NCBI GenBank assembly: GCA_013398055.1
Contig: VZRS01009608.1
Location: 366,064-430,063 of the forward strand
Direction of reading: 5' to 3'
Source of the DNA: Ifrita kowaldi
Lineage: Eukaryota; Chordata; Aves; Passeriformes; Cinclosomatidae
DNA length: 64,000 nt
The notes under the pieces were generated by a model, which worked only from the letters and a program-made list of their open reading frames with translations, was not told where the DNA came from and did no database searches. Below are positions 1 to 12,757 of the stretch, piece after piece; position 1 is the stretch's first letter; each line of letters starts with the position of its first letter. The translations under genes and the position numbers were made by a program.

Positions 1-1044
1 CAATAGCATACCCTTAACTAACAGGATTTAGAGATGCTTCCTTTTTTCCAGCCATCCACGACTAATATAAAAGATAAAATATAAAACAAGCTATTTTTTC
101 CCTTTTAAGACTATGTTGATATCTCTCTCAGCCTTCAGGCCTCGTGTGGAAGCTGGCAAATGAACATGCACCTATTGAGATCCTAATTATGAGCAGCATT
201 TTCAGGTTATGAAATAAACAGGCCCTATCCACACACTCATTTGACCCCAGCAATGTGTATGATGGAATATGGATGAATTTAACACCACAGATGCTTCAAG
301 ACTTGAGCTACTGCAGAAGCCTGAAAATGAAAGTGAGCTGAAGGCCCAGAGGCATTTATCCAGCTGAGAGAAACACATTAGGAAAATCAGTAATTTTCAT
401 GAAGTTTTAAGAATAGTATAACAATGATGACTTCAAGTATGTCTAGAAAACAGAGAAAAGTATTTTTAGAAATCAAAGGTTACAGTTTATTTGCATTATT
501 CACTATAAAGCCTAGATAACACTTGGCTTCCTCCATGCTCCATAGGTATTTTCCTATTCTTTGCAGCTAAGATTCTTATACTTTTTCTGATTTCATCTTA
601 TACAAATCTAATTTTCCCTACTCTAGTCGTCTAATTTCTAATTAAAGTACTTCAAAACAGATGCTTTTTTCATCTGTGCTACTAGAGTGTATTTAATTTC
701 TTGCATAGAGCCTTCTAATTATATTTTGACAATCTGCCTTTGAATTTGTACATAAAATTAATACTGATAACTAAAACATTATTATTAGATTTTGTTAGAA
801 AAAAGTATTGAACTTTTTAATCGACTTTAGTAAGAAAAGATTATTTCTTCTGCATCTAATTTTGGTATTAAAAATATTTAAATTGCAATTAATACAACTG
901 AGGGAAGACTGAATTATTTACAGTAAGATCGTGGATAAACCTCGGAACACAGAAACAGTCTATAAATTCCCCAATGAGAAAAAAAAAAAGTATTATTATT
1001 TGTCCAGAACAGTAAATTCTAGTGTGATGGAATAAAGGAGATGA

Positions 1045-1440
1045 GTTTTTTTTAAGGAAGAGGATTTTAATATAAAGTTTTGAGGGAGCAGTGGCAGAGG
1101 GGACACTGAGGGGACCAGCCTGGGGGCAGGGGCATTGCAGAGACCCAGCCCTCACCCCTGGAATGCTGCCTGGCAGCACGGACAAAACCAAACTTCCCAA
1201 GATCAAAGACTATTCCCACTCATCCTTCTCTTCCTCCACTGTTTTCTCCTCCAGCCCATGATTAAGAATGCACTGTTTGATGAGATCCTTTGCTGAAGCA
1301 CCATAGTTATTTTGAGAAATAATTACTCTAAAAATATTCAACGCTGTGAAAAAAAGTGATGTGCAGTCATTAATATTTTTAGAATACTTGAAATTCAGTT
1401 CCCAGCGGTTTCAAGATCTCTGACTAAATGCATTTTCCCT
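1045..1440 (-). pseudogene. Unrecognised coding-like fragment with stop, ATTAAA and A tract
   Basis: On the minus strand a frame without stops runs from 1410 to 1213 (66 codons) and ends in TAG at 1212-1210. It includes ISQNNYGASAKDLIKQ and an acidic end EEEKDEWE, which looks like real protein rather than intron translation. One in-frame TGA at 1413-1411 separates it from about 15 more codons of the same frame (NYEKMRENAFSQRS), up to about 1456. After the TAG come about 140 nt, then an ATTAAA and an A8 run (plus-strand T8 at 1045-1052). This is the layout of an mRNA 3' end. I do not recognise the family. It could be a 5'-truncated processed retrocopy, which is uncommon in birds, or an alternative terminal exon, since a plausible acceptor (ttttttcacag) sits at 1344. 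A chance frame remains possible. Confidence 0.4.
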
Positions 1441-3380
1441 CATTTTTTCGTAATTTTAAAAATAAGTTTTTTGTGTACAGCTATTTACATGATGCTTACA
1501 AACTAATCTACAGAAATACCAATGTACTCGTGGTGCTGCACAGAGTACTCACTGCCTCATGTAAAACACAGCTTAAAAAAAATCACTGTATTTCTCAAAT
1601 ACTCAAAGAGCCAAGAAGGAACACCAAGGATCAATATGTGGACTCATCCACTAAATTATAGAGGATTTTTAAACCCCTTCTGTTAAAAATGGCTTTTAAC
1701 TGGAACCACTGTGTAACCAGCACTACAGGCAGCTTCAAAGTAAAGATCTGCAATTACTTTAAAAGAATTTAAAATTAGTTGGAATCTCTCATGGTATTGT
1801 TTGAGGAAGTATAAATGGAAATAACATTTTCTGCAGAAAAAAACAACATACCATTAGCTAAAATCATGCTGCTGGTGTAAAATTAACAGTGGTGCATGGC
1901 CTGGATTATGGGCCCAGCTCTCTCCTGTCACAGGAAGGAGATGAAACTTCTAGAAACCTTTCCTGGCAATGGTTTAAAGGTTATATACCATGACAGAGAA
2001 CCTGAGCTTACAACACACCACCTCCCCAGACACATGGCATTGGTACCTTGGCTCATGAACCACAAGTTCCCAATTTACAGAGCTGTTACTTGTTCTCCAA
2101 GAATTTGGGGCGGGGGGGGATTGCAAAAAAGAAGAGGACACACGTTACTGGGGGTTTGCCCTGGAGCATAACAAAGTGAGACACGGAGGAAAAATGTTCT
2201 TCTCCCTCCAGCAATCCTAAGGAAGCATAGCTTCACGGAAAGCTCTTAGAACTGGAGAGTGACAGTGGTGCTGAGCTCTCAACAGCATCCAACTGCTGCC
2301 TTCACAATGAGGGTAGGCACAGAACCATTTTCAGTGGCAGGAATTAATCAGCTCAATATGCAGGGCTGGTCTGCACTGGGTTTTAGTGCACAGGTAGCTA
2401 AAATGAGTGCTTGTAATACAGGAAGTAAGTAACTTACCGCATACAAGGAGATTTAGTGATGATTACATTATTCTAATCCATTGTGCTCTCAGCTTTCCAG
2501 GTAAATCAGCTGCTCTTTACACATATTTTTTCTATTGTGTTACCAAAAGGAGCTTCTTACTGCCTCTGACTAAGTACCAGTTCATCCATTCCATAATACT
2601 ATTTGCAAACAAAAAAATCCAAACAAAGCCACAGGAAAAAGTGAATAAAAACCAAAGCTGTTTGTGTCTCATTTTGCCTATATTATTACAAACTGTTATT
2701 TTAAGAGCCTAATCTAAATCTAAAAATATACATTCTTTATTGAATTCAGTGATTTTTTTTCCATTTTTTTTCCTCCCAGTCCAGCTGGATGATAGCCAGG
2801 GCTCCCTAAGTTAGTTTTGGTCATTCTGACCACTGTTTTCCTTTGTGCCTTTTGCAACAACTATTATTCCTAAACACTTTGGTGTTCAGTGCATGAAGAA
2901 AACTGTAAAGCTGCATCTCTCATGAACAAATCAGGAGATTTGCAAGTGTATCAAGGATCCTCATAAGCAATCCATGTCCACTCTCAATCTGCTGTTCTAA
3001 AAATGTAATTTAATATTGGCATTTTCAGACAGAAATAGCACTATTTTTGTTCTGGCTTGAAATATTGTTCTGTGATGGATTATTTCAAAATGTCTCACAG
3101 AAATGGATCAGAAACACCTAATAAAAGGCTCCTGTTGTACAATAATAGTGTGTGTTAGCTTCTATTGTCCCTTCTGACTAGGGAATTTAAAGAGAGCCTC
3201 TACAGCCTCTCTCCTGAATACATAATAGTAGTTAAGTGCTCTCTTAGCCCTTCATTATCAATAGTCAAACTACACAGCCTTAGTACGCTTTTAAATGTGC
3301 TGTTAATTCAAAAGAAGTGCTCTGTGAGGGCCTTCAGTTATCTGGGATCTCTGTAAATTGAATAATGTCCTTCAGATTTT

Positions 3381-3408
3381 AACACAACCACTCATGGATG
3401 GTTGTGTT
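3381..3408. repeat. Perfect 10-bp inverted repeat (hairpin)
   Basis: aacacaacca, an 8-base loop, then tggttgtgtt. It is isolated in intron sequence, with no terminator or mobile-element context. Confidence 0.9.
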
Positions 3409-6400
3409 GATACACTGGATTGTTTCATCCATTATTAACAAGGAATAAAGTAGCATAACCCCACACCACACGCCTCCTTTCTTCCAATATGTTAAAAATA
3501 CAAACAAAACCTATGTTTAATCCAACCAAAGCTTATACATGGTTTTACTTAAACAAGAGGGTAGGGAGGAGAATCTAAAGTAGTTGATGCCTAAAGGTGA
3601 TTTTCTTAAGTCCAAACCAGTTTCTACATTGCCTTCTGACAGTAAACCTGAAATACATTCAATTATTGAACAGCCTGGGTGTGCTTGCTGCTGGTAATGA
3701 GAATCTGTGCTCTATACCACACTTACTTAGTAAGTCCCTGAGTCACAAATAACCTGATATACATTGTTAAAAGTAAAGGGAAGAAAAGCAGGGGGAAGAA
3801 AACCACACCAAAAAAACAGGCAGTGAAGGTATGTGTCTCTAAAACATCTCCTGAGATCTCTCCATCTAAAAATTCTATTTAAGATGTTAATTTTCATTTC
3901 CATCACTTTTCTAAGCATAGTGGATGTTTCTTTATTATCACTCTCAGAATATCCCCAAAACACTCAATGAACTCAGGCACTGATTCAGGGAACAGCAATG
4001 AATGTTATAGCAAATATAATTTGTAAGCCACCCTTCCAATTATTCTTTGCTGGCCTTATCATCCATTTCCCAGCTTTTGGGAAACAGACCTCTCTCCCCA
4101 GTTATTCATGTGCAGTATCCAGCATGCTGTCACAAACTGGGAGTGGATGGGGTCAATATCATGCAAGTAAAAATCAGAGAAGCAACAAAGTTTGCAGCTC
4201 TGATACGAGAAAATCCCCCTAATTCCCCTTCTCCCCGCCTCTTCCATCTGTAGGACAGGTAACTCATCCCACAGTAACAGGATTACTCCTTCTCCTGCCC
4301 ACTTAAAAACACACTGCGACTGATTTGTTTCCAATTTAATTAACAAGCCAGCCTTCCCATAGACTGGCTGCAGTGCAGCAACAATTTATGTGATGTTTCC
4401 ATGCACAAAGTGAAGCAATTGCAGCAAACTGCCCTTTACAAAAGTAATTTGAAAACGATTAATCAGCCACAGGCATTCCTTGTCTGGTCACTAAAATGAA
4501 ACTAAATTGCACAAACTCAGCTGGTGCTTGTACCAAAATCTGCACCATGCTTAGAGAGTTTTTGTTCTCGTTAGTGAACTTTATCATTGGCATCCAAGTG
4601 TAAATCCTTGTCCACACACAGTCACCAGGAAGTCGAAAAACTGGACGGGCCCTCTATAGTCATGAAAAAAAATGTAGTGGTACCATCAGGATTTCCTGCA
4701 AAATATGTTTACTATAAGATTTCTCGCTACAACCTCAGGTGCACATAAACTAATATTCTGTGACGTTCATTGCCATTATTTTACACTGGGGCATGCTTCC
4801 CACTGGAGCTGTTCAGCATCTTTGAAAAATCAAATCTTGATTCCTAACCTTTCTAGGTCCTCTAGCAGACACAGTAGGTAAGCAGGTAAATGATGGCTGT
4901 TCTTGGTTCACTTGTAACTTTGAGAAACAAACATGAGAGAAATTCTGAAGTATAAACTTATGAAGTAAACTCTGAGCTGGTATTATACTCTTCTTGAAAT
5001 AAGATACTTGAGAATATACAAAATGCACTCATGTTCTGCTGATAACTAAAATGGGTGGCATTCATGTGTCTGACTGTTGAATAAAGATTGCAATAGGAAA
5101 TGAATCACAGAATAAATGAAACTGGAGCCTTTCTGCCCAAACACAAACACTACAGTTTCAACATGGCCCTGCAGGGATTACAAGTGGATGTGTTTATGCT
5201 TTATCCTCTCATATTGTGTCAAGACACTATCTTCTGTGTAAATTACCTATTTCAGTAAATCTATAAGACAGAGATGCAAATCTAATGCAATTAGATGCAG
5301 AGATGCAAATTACTAATCCCTCAGTTCTCTTTGCTTACACCAGCGAATGCTGGTTCTAACTTATAAATAAAATTCTATTCTGAACGACAAGCTGAGAATA
5401 TAAAACACCAAAAATTGAATCATCATCATGCATAATCCTGGCTTTAGCTAGTCTATTTCTTTCCTAGCCCAGACAGGTTCCAGAATTTCAGGAGCATGAA
5501 AAGCCATTACAAAAATGGTAATGTAATGTTTCCAAACTTTCCAAAGCACTCACTTTTACTAGGAACAATTCTATGCTTAGAGATTTCCAAAGAAAATCTG
5601 AAGGCACCAAACCAACAGAGCTTGTAAAGCTTGTAAAGCACAGCCGCCTCTCAGCTACCTCCACAATGAACAAATGAAATGAAAACTCTATATTTTGAAA
5701 GTTGCTCTCAGTAAGTATTATGAAATGCAATTACAGTGCATATTGGGGATCCTGTCATCCAATGCCCAAAATGGGAAAAAAATGCTTAAGATGGAAGAGA
5801 AAACATTAGCAATATGTTTGGAATACAATTAACCATAATCTTAAACTGCTTTAGCATTAATTTACAGATGTAATCAACGTTTAACACAGAGCAGAGTTGT
5901 TTTCCATTCCACTTAACTATATTAACTTTACATTTCATATATTACTTTATTACCTTACATTTCAGAATAGTTTGTCTGCCTGACTGTCCATCCTAACACA
6001 TGGATCTTCCTAACTTGGTTATTCTTCTAATCAGAGGAATTTATTCCTCCACATAACTGCTATTAACTTATCTAGCATTGCAAATATCCCACCCAGTTAT
6101 GAACAAACAAATGTTTGGGTGATGTCCTAGCAGTTGTCTTAAATTTTCCTGAGAGATTCTTAAGCCAGTGCTTGTTACATATATCCAAGGCTGGCACCTG
6201 GATTACAGCCCCAGTTTTATTCTAAAAATGCATCTTGCAGCCTTAGCTCAGGTTCAAGCAGTGCCCACCCCAGGTTCACCCGTGTTGCCCAAGTAGTTGG
6301 TAAGACAGGAACAGTAGCCCTAAAACTGCTGGATTTATATTCAGCCTCTAAACCTGCACCATACACAGTCTGGAGAGGCTGCCACCTTATTTATTTAACG

Positions 6401-9400
6401 CATTTTAGGACCCTCACAAACCAGGAAGCCATAGAACACATTTTCACTAAGCACCAGAATGATGTTTAAATAAGAGAAGTCCAAGCGTAATTTTTCCTTA
6501 AAGATTCTCTTTGTGAGTAAAGAACTTAACTGTTTTAGCCCTTTAAAATTTGATTGATTATATCCACAATAAAAACATCTGAACAAACACAAGAACTTAG
6601 AAACAATGCAATGACAAAGAGAGGACAGCACAGCTCCTGCTTGGTCAGAAGGCTTTCTTTTGGGTTATTTAAGTAAAACAAGGAAACCTACTGTGTGAAA
6701 TCAAGAGAAACATGGAAACATGGTCAGCAGATCAAGACCTACATCTCAGCAAGATTTTACCAGCAAGCAAAGAGATCCAACCATCCACCCCAAACACATC
6801 CTTTCCCCTATTTTGAAAGGACTCCAGCTTTCAGCAAATACAGATTTCTTGTTTTTACAGATTCTGTTAGTGAACATATCCATCATAATCCAGTATCAAA
6901 TGGCTCTCCTATAATGGACTGGGGACAAAATTCACAAATTCTTACACTGAAGAAGCAAAAACTCCCTTCTTAACGGTTCCCTACCTTCTGGCATAAAGCC
7001 GTATCTGTGGTAGAAGATTTACAATTAAATAATCAAATTTATGGAATTTCTTCTAGAGATCCCAGAGGAAGAATACCAAAGCCTAAGTAAATACTGTGTG
7101 ATATACATCCAAGAGAAACACCTTTAAAAAGGTAATACTGACAGTACCTGTGGTGATCTCTTTAAAATCTGCAGATTTCAAAACAATGGGGAATAGAGGG
7201 AGATTAATCCTGCTCCAGATTTAAATATATAACCAATTGACTAAATTAATGTTTTAAAAAATAAGTCATTGGCATTATCACTGAATAAGCCTTGTTTCGT
7301 TTCCATGAGGGTATATATTTTAATGAAGAACTCATTATAATGTAGCATAAGGCATAATTAATCCTGGATTATTATTTTTTTTTTTTTAGTAAATAACTAA
7401 TACAGATGCTGAATTCCATTTTTCTACTGGCTTTATTCATCTTTCATAAACCAGGATTTCCTCTATAATGGCTTGTAAAAGCTCCACGGAGTTTTAGAAA
7501 TGCATTAGCTGTCATCACTGGTGTTAATCTACCTAGGAAGTCCTCATTTGTATGATGGCACTTTTAACATTATGATTTTTGAAACAACAGTTACAGCTTT
7601 GTTTTATACTTTGAAAAGGAGCATCTATAAAGACACAGGTGGGATATTGAAAAATAATTATTTAACTGTAGTTAGAAAACTATTTAAGCTGCTTATCTAA
7701 CACTACTGCAAATATATTCATTTAGGAAAATCTGCTTAGTCGATAGCAAAGTTTAATCTAATTGAATAGAAGTTTGAATGCATGTAATCAAACTGTAAAA
7801 TGAGTGAATCTATGTAGTGACAGACAGCTTTTACAAAAAAATCTGCTTTAGAGATACGATACAGTGAACTTTTACCCCAGGATTAGAATTGCTGTGCAAG
7901 CATATAATTCAGCTTCCCAAACTCCAAACATCTTCACTGAGAAGTGTTTCTAGGGTATTTGCTGAGCTTATGCAAGACTCATTTAAATTCAAAGAGAAAC
8001 ACTAGAAAGATGAAATGAATCCCAGGTGCTCCTACACTCCAGAAATAGATGCTTTAAGACCTGAACAAAGAGAATTAGTATTAGCAAGTGTACAGGAATC
8101 CTGTCTTCCCCTGGATTCCTCTTACTTAAGGGCATGGTTTTATATATATTGCTGTGGTAGTTCTTTACTTCTTAATTAAATATCACATTATATTCCAAAC
8201 TTTTGAACAAATTTTTGAAAGGAAGTTTGTTACAAAATCTGATTCTTGGTGGATACTGCGGGCTTCCAAATCCAAACATGCCAAAAAGCCCCGGGCATCT
8301 AAAACTTCTCTGTCTTCTGAGGGACTGTAAAATAGTTAAAAATGCACAGACTCTTCCTCTCTTTCATTTTGCATGATGGGGAAAATTTTGCCAGTGATCT
8401 TGGAATAGCTGCCCAAGAAACTGGGTGCTTACAGTAGTTTTCACTGAGACCATTTATGAAGTGAATACAACTACTCAGCTATGCGGGATGACTTGAAAGT
8501 ACCTCCCGAATCTCCTAGAACTTAATGAAATTCAGGAAAAATAATAGTGCCTTAAGGAAAAGGAGGATGGGATCTTCTTTCCACTGAGCTGTGCCCATGA
8601 CTTGCTCTAAAGGTTCTTCACCTCTGATCTTCAGTCCTTTCTTTCTCCACTGTCAACTCAAATTCTGAAATTTCTGAAACATTGTTTGTTGCTTATGACC
8701 AGACAAGAATATTTTCTTATGTGAGTCACTGTGAGTTCAACTGTTCTCTGAAAGAGCATTCACTAGATTTCCAGGTAGTTTCTGTAATGTCTTTTCCCCC
8801 ATCTTGCACTTGGGAACTGCCAAAAATGAGCCTCTCCAACAGGTACAGCAAAACCATTTTCTGCCAGGAATGACAGTGCCTTTTAAAATGGCCTTACTGT
8901 GTCTCAAGCTACCTGCTTTACAGGACTGATCTACTGTAGTAACATAGGTGCAACAATATTCTATATTTCAATACGGAGAGTGCAAGAGATTGCTCAAAAA
9001 TTCATCATTCCAAAACCCAAAAGAGAAAAACAGAAAGATCTGCAATAACTGAAAGGAACAACATGAAACTTGGCTGTCAGACTGCCTGAGGCAGAAAGAA
9101 AGGCTCGGTATTACAGATAAAATATACACTATATAAAAATAAGCAGGTGAAAATGATACTATAACAAACCACAGAAACAAAGAAAGTACCAGAGCATACC
9201 TAGTAAAGAAACCCAGCTGCAAATCTGTATTTTCCCAGCCATAAATGAATGTTTGGGGAAAAGAACAGACTCTAGCTTAAATAAAAGAAAACTATGAGAT
9301 GCATTTAAAACCGGATGGATATACAAATAGATGAAAAAAAAAATTATCCCAGTTTCCATGAAGACTTTGTGAGACAAATCACAGAGTGCTTCTTACAAAT

Positions 9401-10259
9401 TTCTTTATTATTACCTGCCTGAGAATTTAATAAATATTTTACTGGAATTGATAAAAAATGGATATCATAACTTCATTTAAGCATTTCTTAAGAGGAAAAC
9501 TCCCTTAAATAGTACCCTTTTATTTACTAGAGGGAGACTCTGTTGCCATAAGTCAATTTTTTCAAAATTTCCATATCCATGAGCATTTAAAGAAAAGTGC
9601 AATTCTGTGAAAAGCTGGAATGAGAAATGAAAAAAAAATGTCCTTTAGTTTTCTCTGAAATATCGTTTTAGGACTTCCCAGCAGAAGGGTGGGAAGGGCA
9701 GGAACTGGTGGCCATTTGGGACTCTTGCTAGGCCTTGGAAACGCAGCAGGAGTCTCCCAGAGGGCCCTTCCCAAACGTGTCCCTGGAAATCCACACCAAC
9801 GCCACCAGGGCTGAAGAGCCACAGTGCCGGAGCACTGTAATTTACTGCAGCATGAGCATTTCACAGGCACAAAAACAGCCTTAGAAATGCTACCCAGGAA
9901 GAAAAATCCATAGTGTTTTGTAAATGTGTAGTATTTTGCAGTCCCCAAGTAATACTTTCCTGCCGTAGTGTCTGTTGTGCATCTCCGAGTCTCCATTTTT
10001 AGCTGTCAGGCGTTTCCTCAATAAAGGTTTTTCTTCACAGAAGTGTACACTCCGAAAAAACCCTGAGCTATAACAATCATGTCACTGGTCCTACTGTTTA
10101 CCATTATCTTCAAGGTTTTAGGGTTGATTTACATTGTGTTCCTCCCTATTTGACTTTAATTGTCTGCTTCAAGTTGTCAGGACATAACTATATCTTAAAT
10201 TTGCATTGCATTAGGGGATCTTCTCCTTTCTCTATTGATCTTGTCTTACGGAGTAATTT

Positions 10260-10540
10260 AACTCAATTCTAATTTTCCTGTGCATGCGGGGTGCTCTCCA
10301 TGCAAGGAAGTGAGTTATGTGTATTCAAGTGGTGCATCTTATGAATCTTGTTAAGCTTTACCGCCTTCCAGCCCGCACTGATGGAATATTTAATCACAGA
10401 AATGAGTTGGCAGATTTGATGTACAATACGGGGAAGCCTCGCGGCTGCGGCTCCGCCGGCAATTGAGAAATGGGGGAATTTGCCATTCATCAGTGCCATC
10501 CTGACAGCTTTGTATAACCTTCTGTTTTTCACTTATTTAT
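10260..10540. other. Conserved-looking, CpG-containing non-coding block
   Basis: A stretch of mixed composition with several CpG, including gcctcgcggctgcggctccg around 10436-10455, in otherwise CpG-poor AT-rich intron. It has no stop-free frame with protein character and no repeat similarity. It looks like a candidate enhancer or other conserved element, judged only by composition. Confidence 0.3.
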
Positions 10541-12564
10541 GAAGATTAAAGGTACTTTAAATCAACAGTTTCTCTGTAAATGTATCATCTTTATTTCAGA
10601 AGTGGCCAAATTTTTCATCATTTATTAGGAGCTAACGGAACTTCTCGCACTGACTGTGAAAAAGTTGGTACAGTTTTACCGTGACAGTGCTGGAGACAAT
10701 AATTAAATTAAACAAGTAAAACTCTGACTGTCTCAAAACTCACATTTCTAATTTTATAATCTTCAAATATTCAATTCCTTCTTCTCTAAGGAAGGTGGTT
10801 GAGGGACCCCAAAAGTAAAGGTAAGTCACAGTGTTCTATTCCAACACGCAAGAATTGAAGTGTTGTTTTATTGTTTCATTTCCTAACAACTTTAGGGGAT
10901 CGGCACAATTTTAACTGAATTGTTTAAAAGAAAGTTTAAATGTTTAAATGTGAGAGACATCATCCTTTAGTCAATATAAACAAAATGCATTTGACATGCA
11001 TTAAAAAGCCCAACAAAACCCAAACATAAACCTGCCTGCATGTATAAACAGAAAAAAAAAAAGAAATAAATGACGTATCTTGATAGAACTTTCTGCAATG
11101 GTGTGGTGGAGTTTGTGTCATAATTCATAAAATTAAATTAATGCTCTTCTAATGGTAATTAAAGATTCTCATTAAGAAGGGCAAACACCTCCCTAGTGCT
11201 GGCAATAAAAATGCACTTGGGACTTTAGGAGGTTATACAAAAAAATCAATAACCTGCCATTTTATAATTAAAAGACAAAATAAATGTTAGGGAAAAGTCC
11301 AGTAAATTAGGAAAATTACCTTCAGGAGAGATTGAAAATATTGATTTTAATTTACAAACTATGTGAACTCTTCATGCCCTACTTCATGAGACAATTATAA
11401 GTCAGATTGTTAATTCTGCATACGTATTAGAAAATTGATTACTGTACTATGGGAATATTATTATATTTGTCATTAACACAAAGTCATTTATATAAAATGA
11501 CTAATAACTCTGACTTTCTAATTTATGCAGGTTCAGGGTTGGTTCACTAACTACTCAAACGAGATCAATGTTAAATCCCTGTTTTCAACATAGACATACA
11601 TCAGCAAGGAAATAAATTCTGCCTACACCAAATACTGCGATTCCATGAATGCCAAGTTATTATTTTTATTATACTGTGCCCTTTTTACCCTAATTGGAAC
11701 ATTTTTATCTATCTCAATAGAGGCACTTTTTTAAACCACAAATATCTGTTTGTAACAGTGACTTTTTCAACAATTTTCATCTCTTGAAGTCCCTCAAACT
11801 AACAAAAGTTTTTCAGCTTTGTCAACTGGAGACTCGAATATCCCCATAAGTGGAGATTCCCCAGCTTCTGCAGGCAACTTCTTCCCATGTTAACGACCGT
11901 CCATGAAAAATGTTTTCCTGATAGCTGTTTGTGGGCAGCGGTCAAATTCCTCTGGAATCAACTGGGTTTCTGACTACAAATAAGTTTATTTTCAATCCCA
12001 TTGCTAAAGCGCAGTTAGAAACTGGTGCTAGCCATGGCTGACTTCCAGCAGACAAAAACTGAATCTCTTTAACTCCAAGATGCAAACACTATCAGAATCT
12101 GGTCTCGGTCAGGTGAAAATATAGATTTAAAATAAAAAGACATCAAACTGAAAAACTAAATACAAAATTCAAAGAAAAATGCTCAGGAAAAAATTATGAA
12201 TGCAGATACTATATACCTATCTATGTCTACATACATATGTGTACAAAATATATATATTTTTATAAGACAAGATTTTTTTGCCATGGTTCTTTACTAAAAA
12301 ATTCCTGGAAGAAAGTGACTGACTGAAATACGAAATGAAATAAAATAAAATCTCATGTAAGATTAGAATATTGTAGTACACTTCATGTTATACTATCTAC
12401 TTTCCAATAAAAAGGTATTCATATATCTTCTATATAAAGTTTAGTATGCCCAGGTAAGGTAAAACCTTGAATCACAAATGTATAAATGAGTTGTAAATAA
12501 TGTGAACGATGCAAAGAAACCAAACCTCACACCAAACACAGATTCTGTACTTTTGCGTGTTTTA

Positions 12565-12729
<165 letters not shown>

Positions 12730-12730
12730 T

Positions 12731-12757
12731 TACTACTACTACTACTATTACTACTAT
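12731..12757. repeat. TAC microsatellite
   Basis: About nine imperfect TAC/TAT units, 60 bases before the acceptor of the last 54-nt exon in transcript sense. Confidence 0.85.

Noticed and set aside
9562..9996. 144-codon open frame on the minus strand
   Set aside because: Composition is Trp/Cys/Pro-rich from a GC-rich patch and Phe-rich elsewhere. There are no splice signals, no domain, and it lies within an intron.
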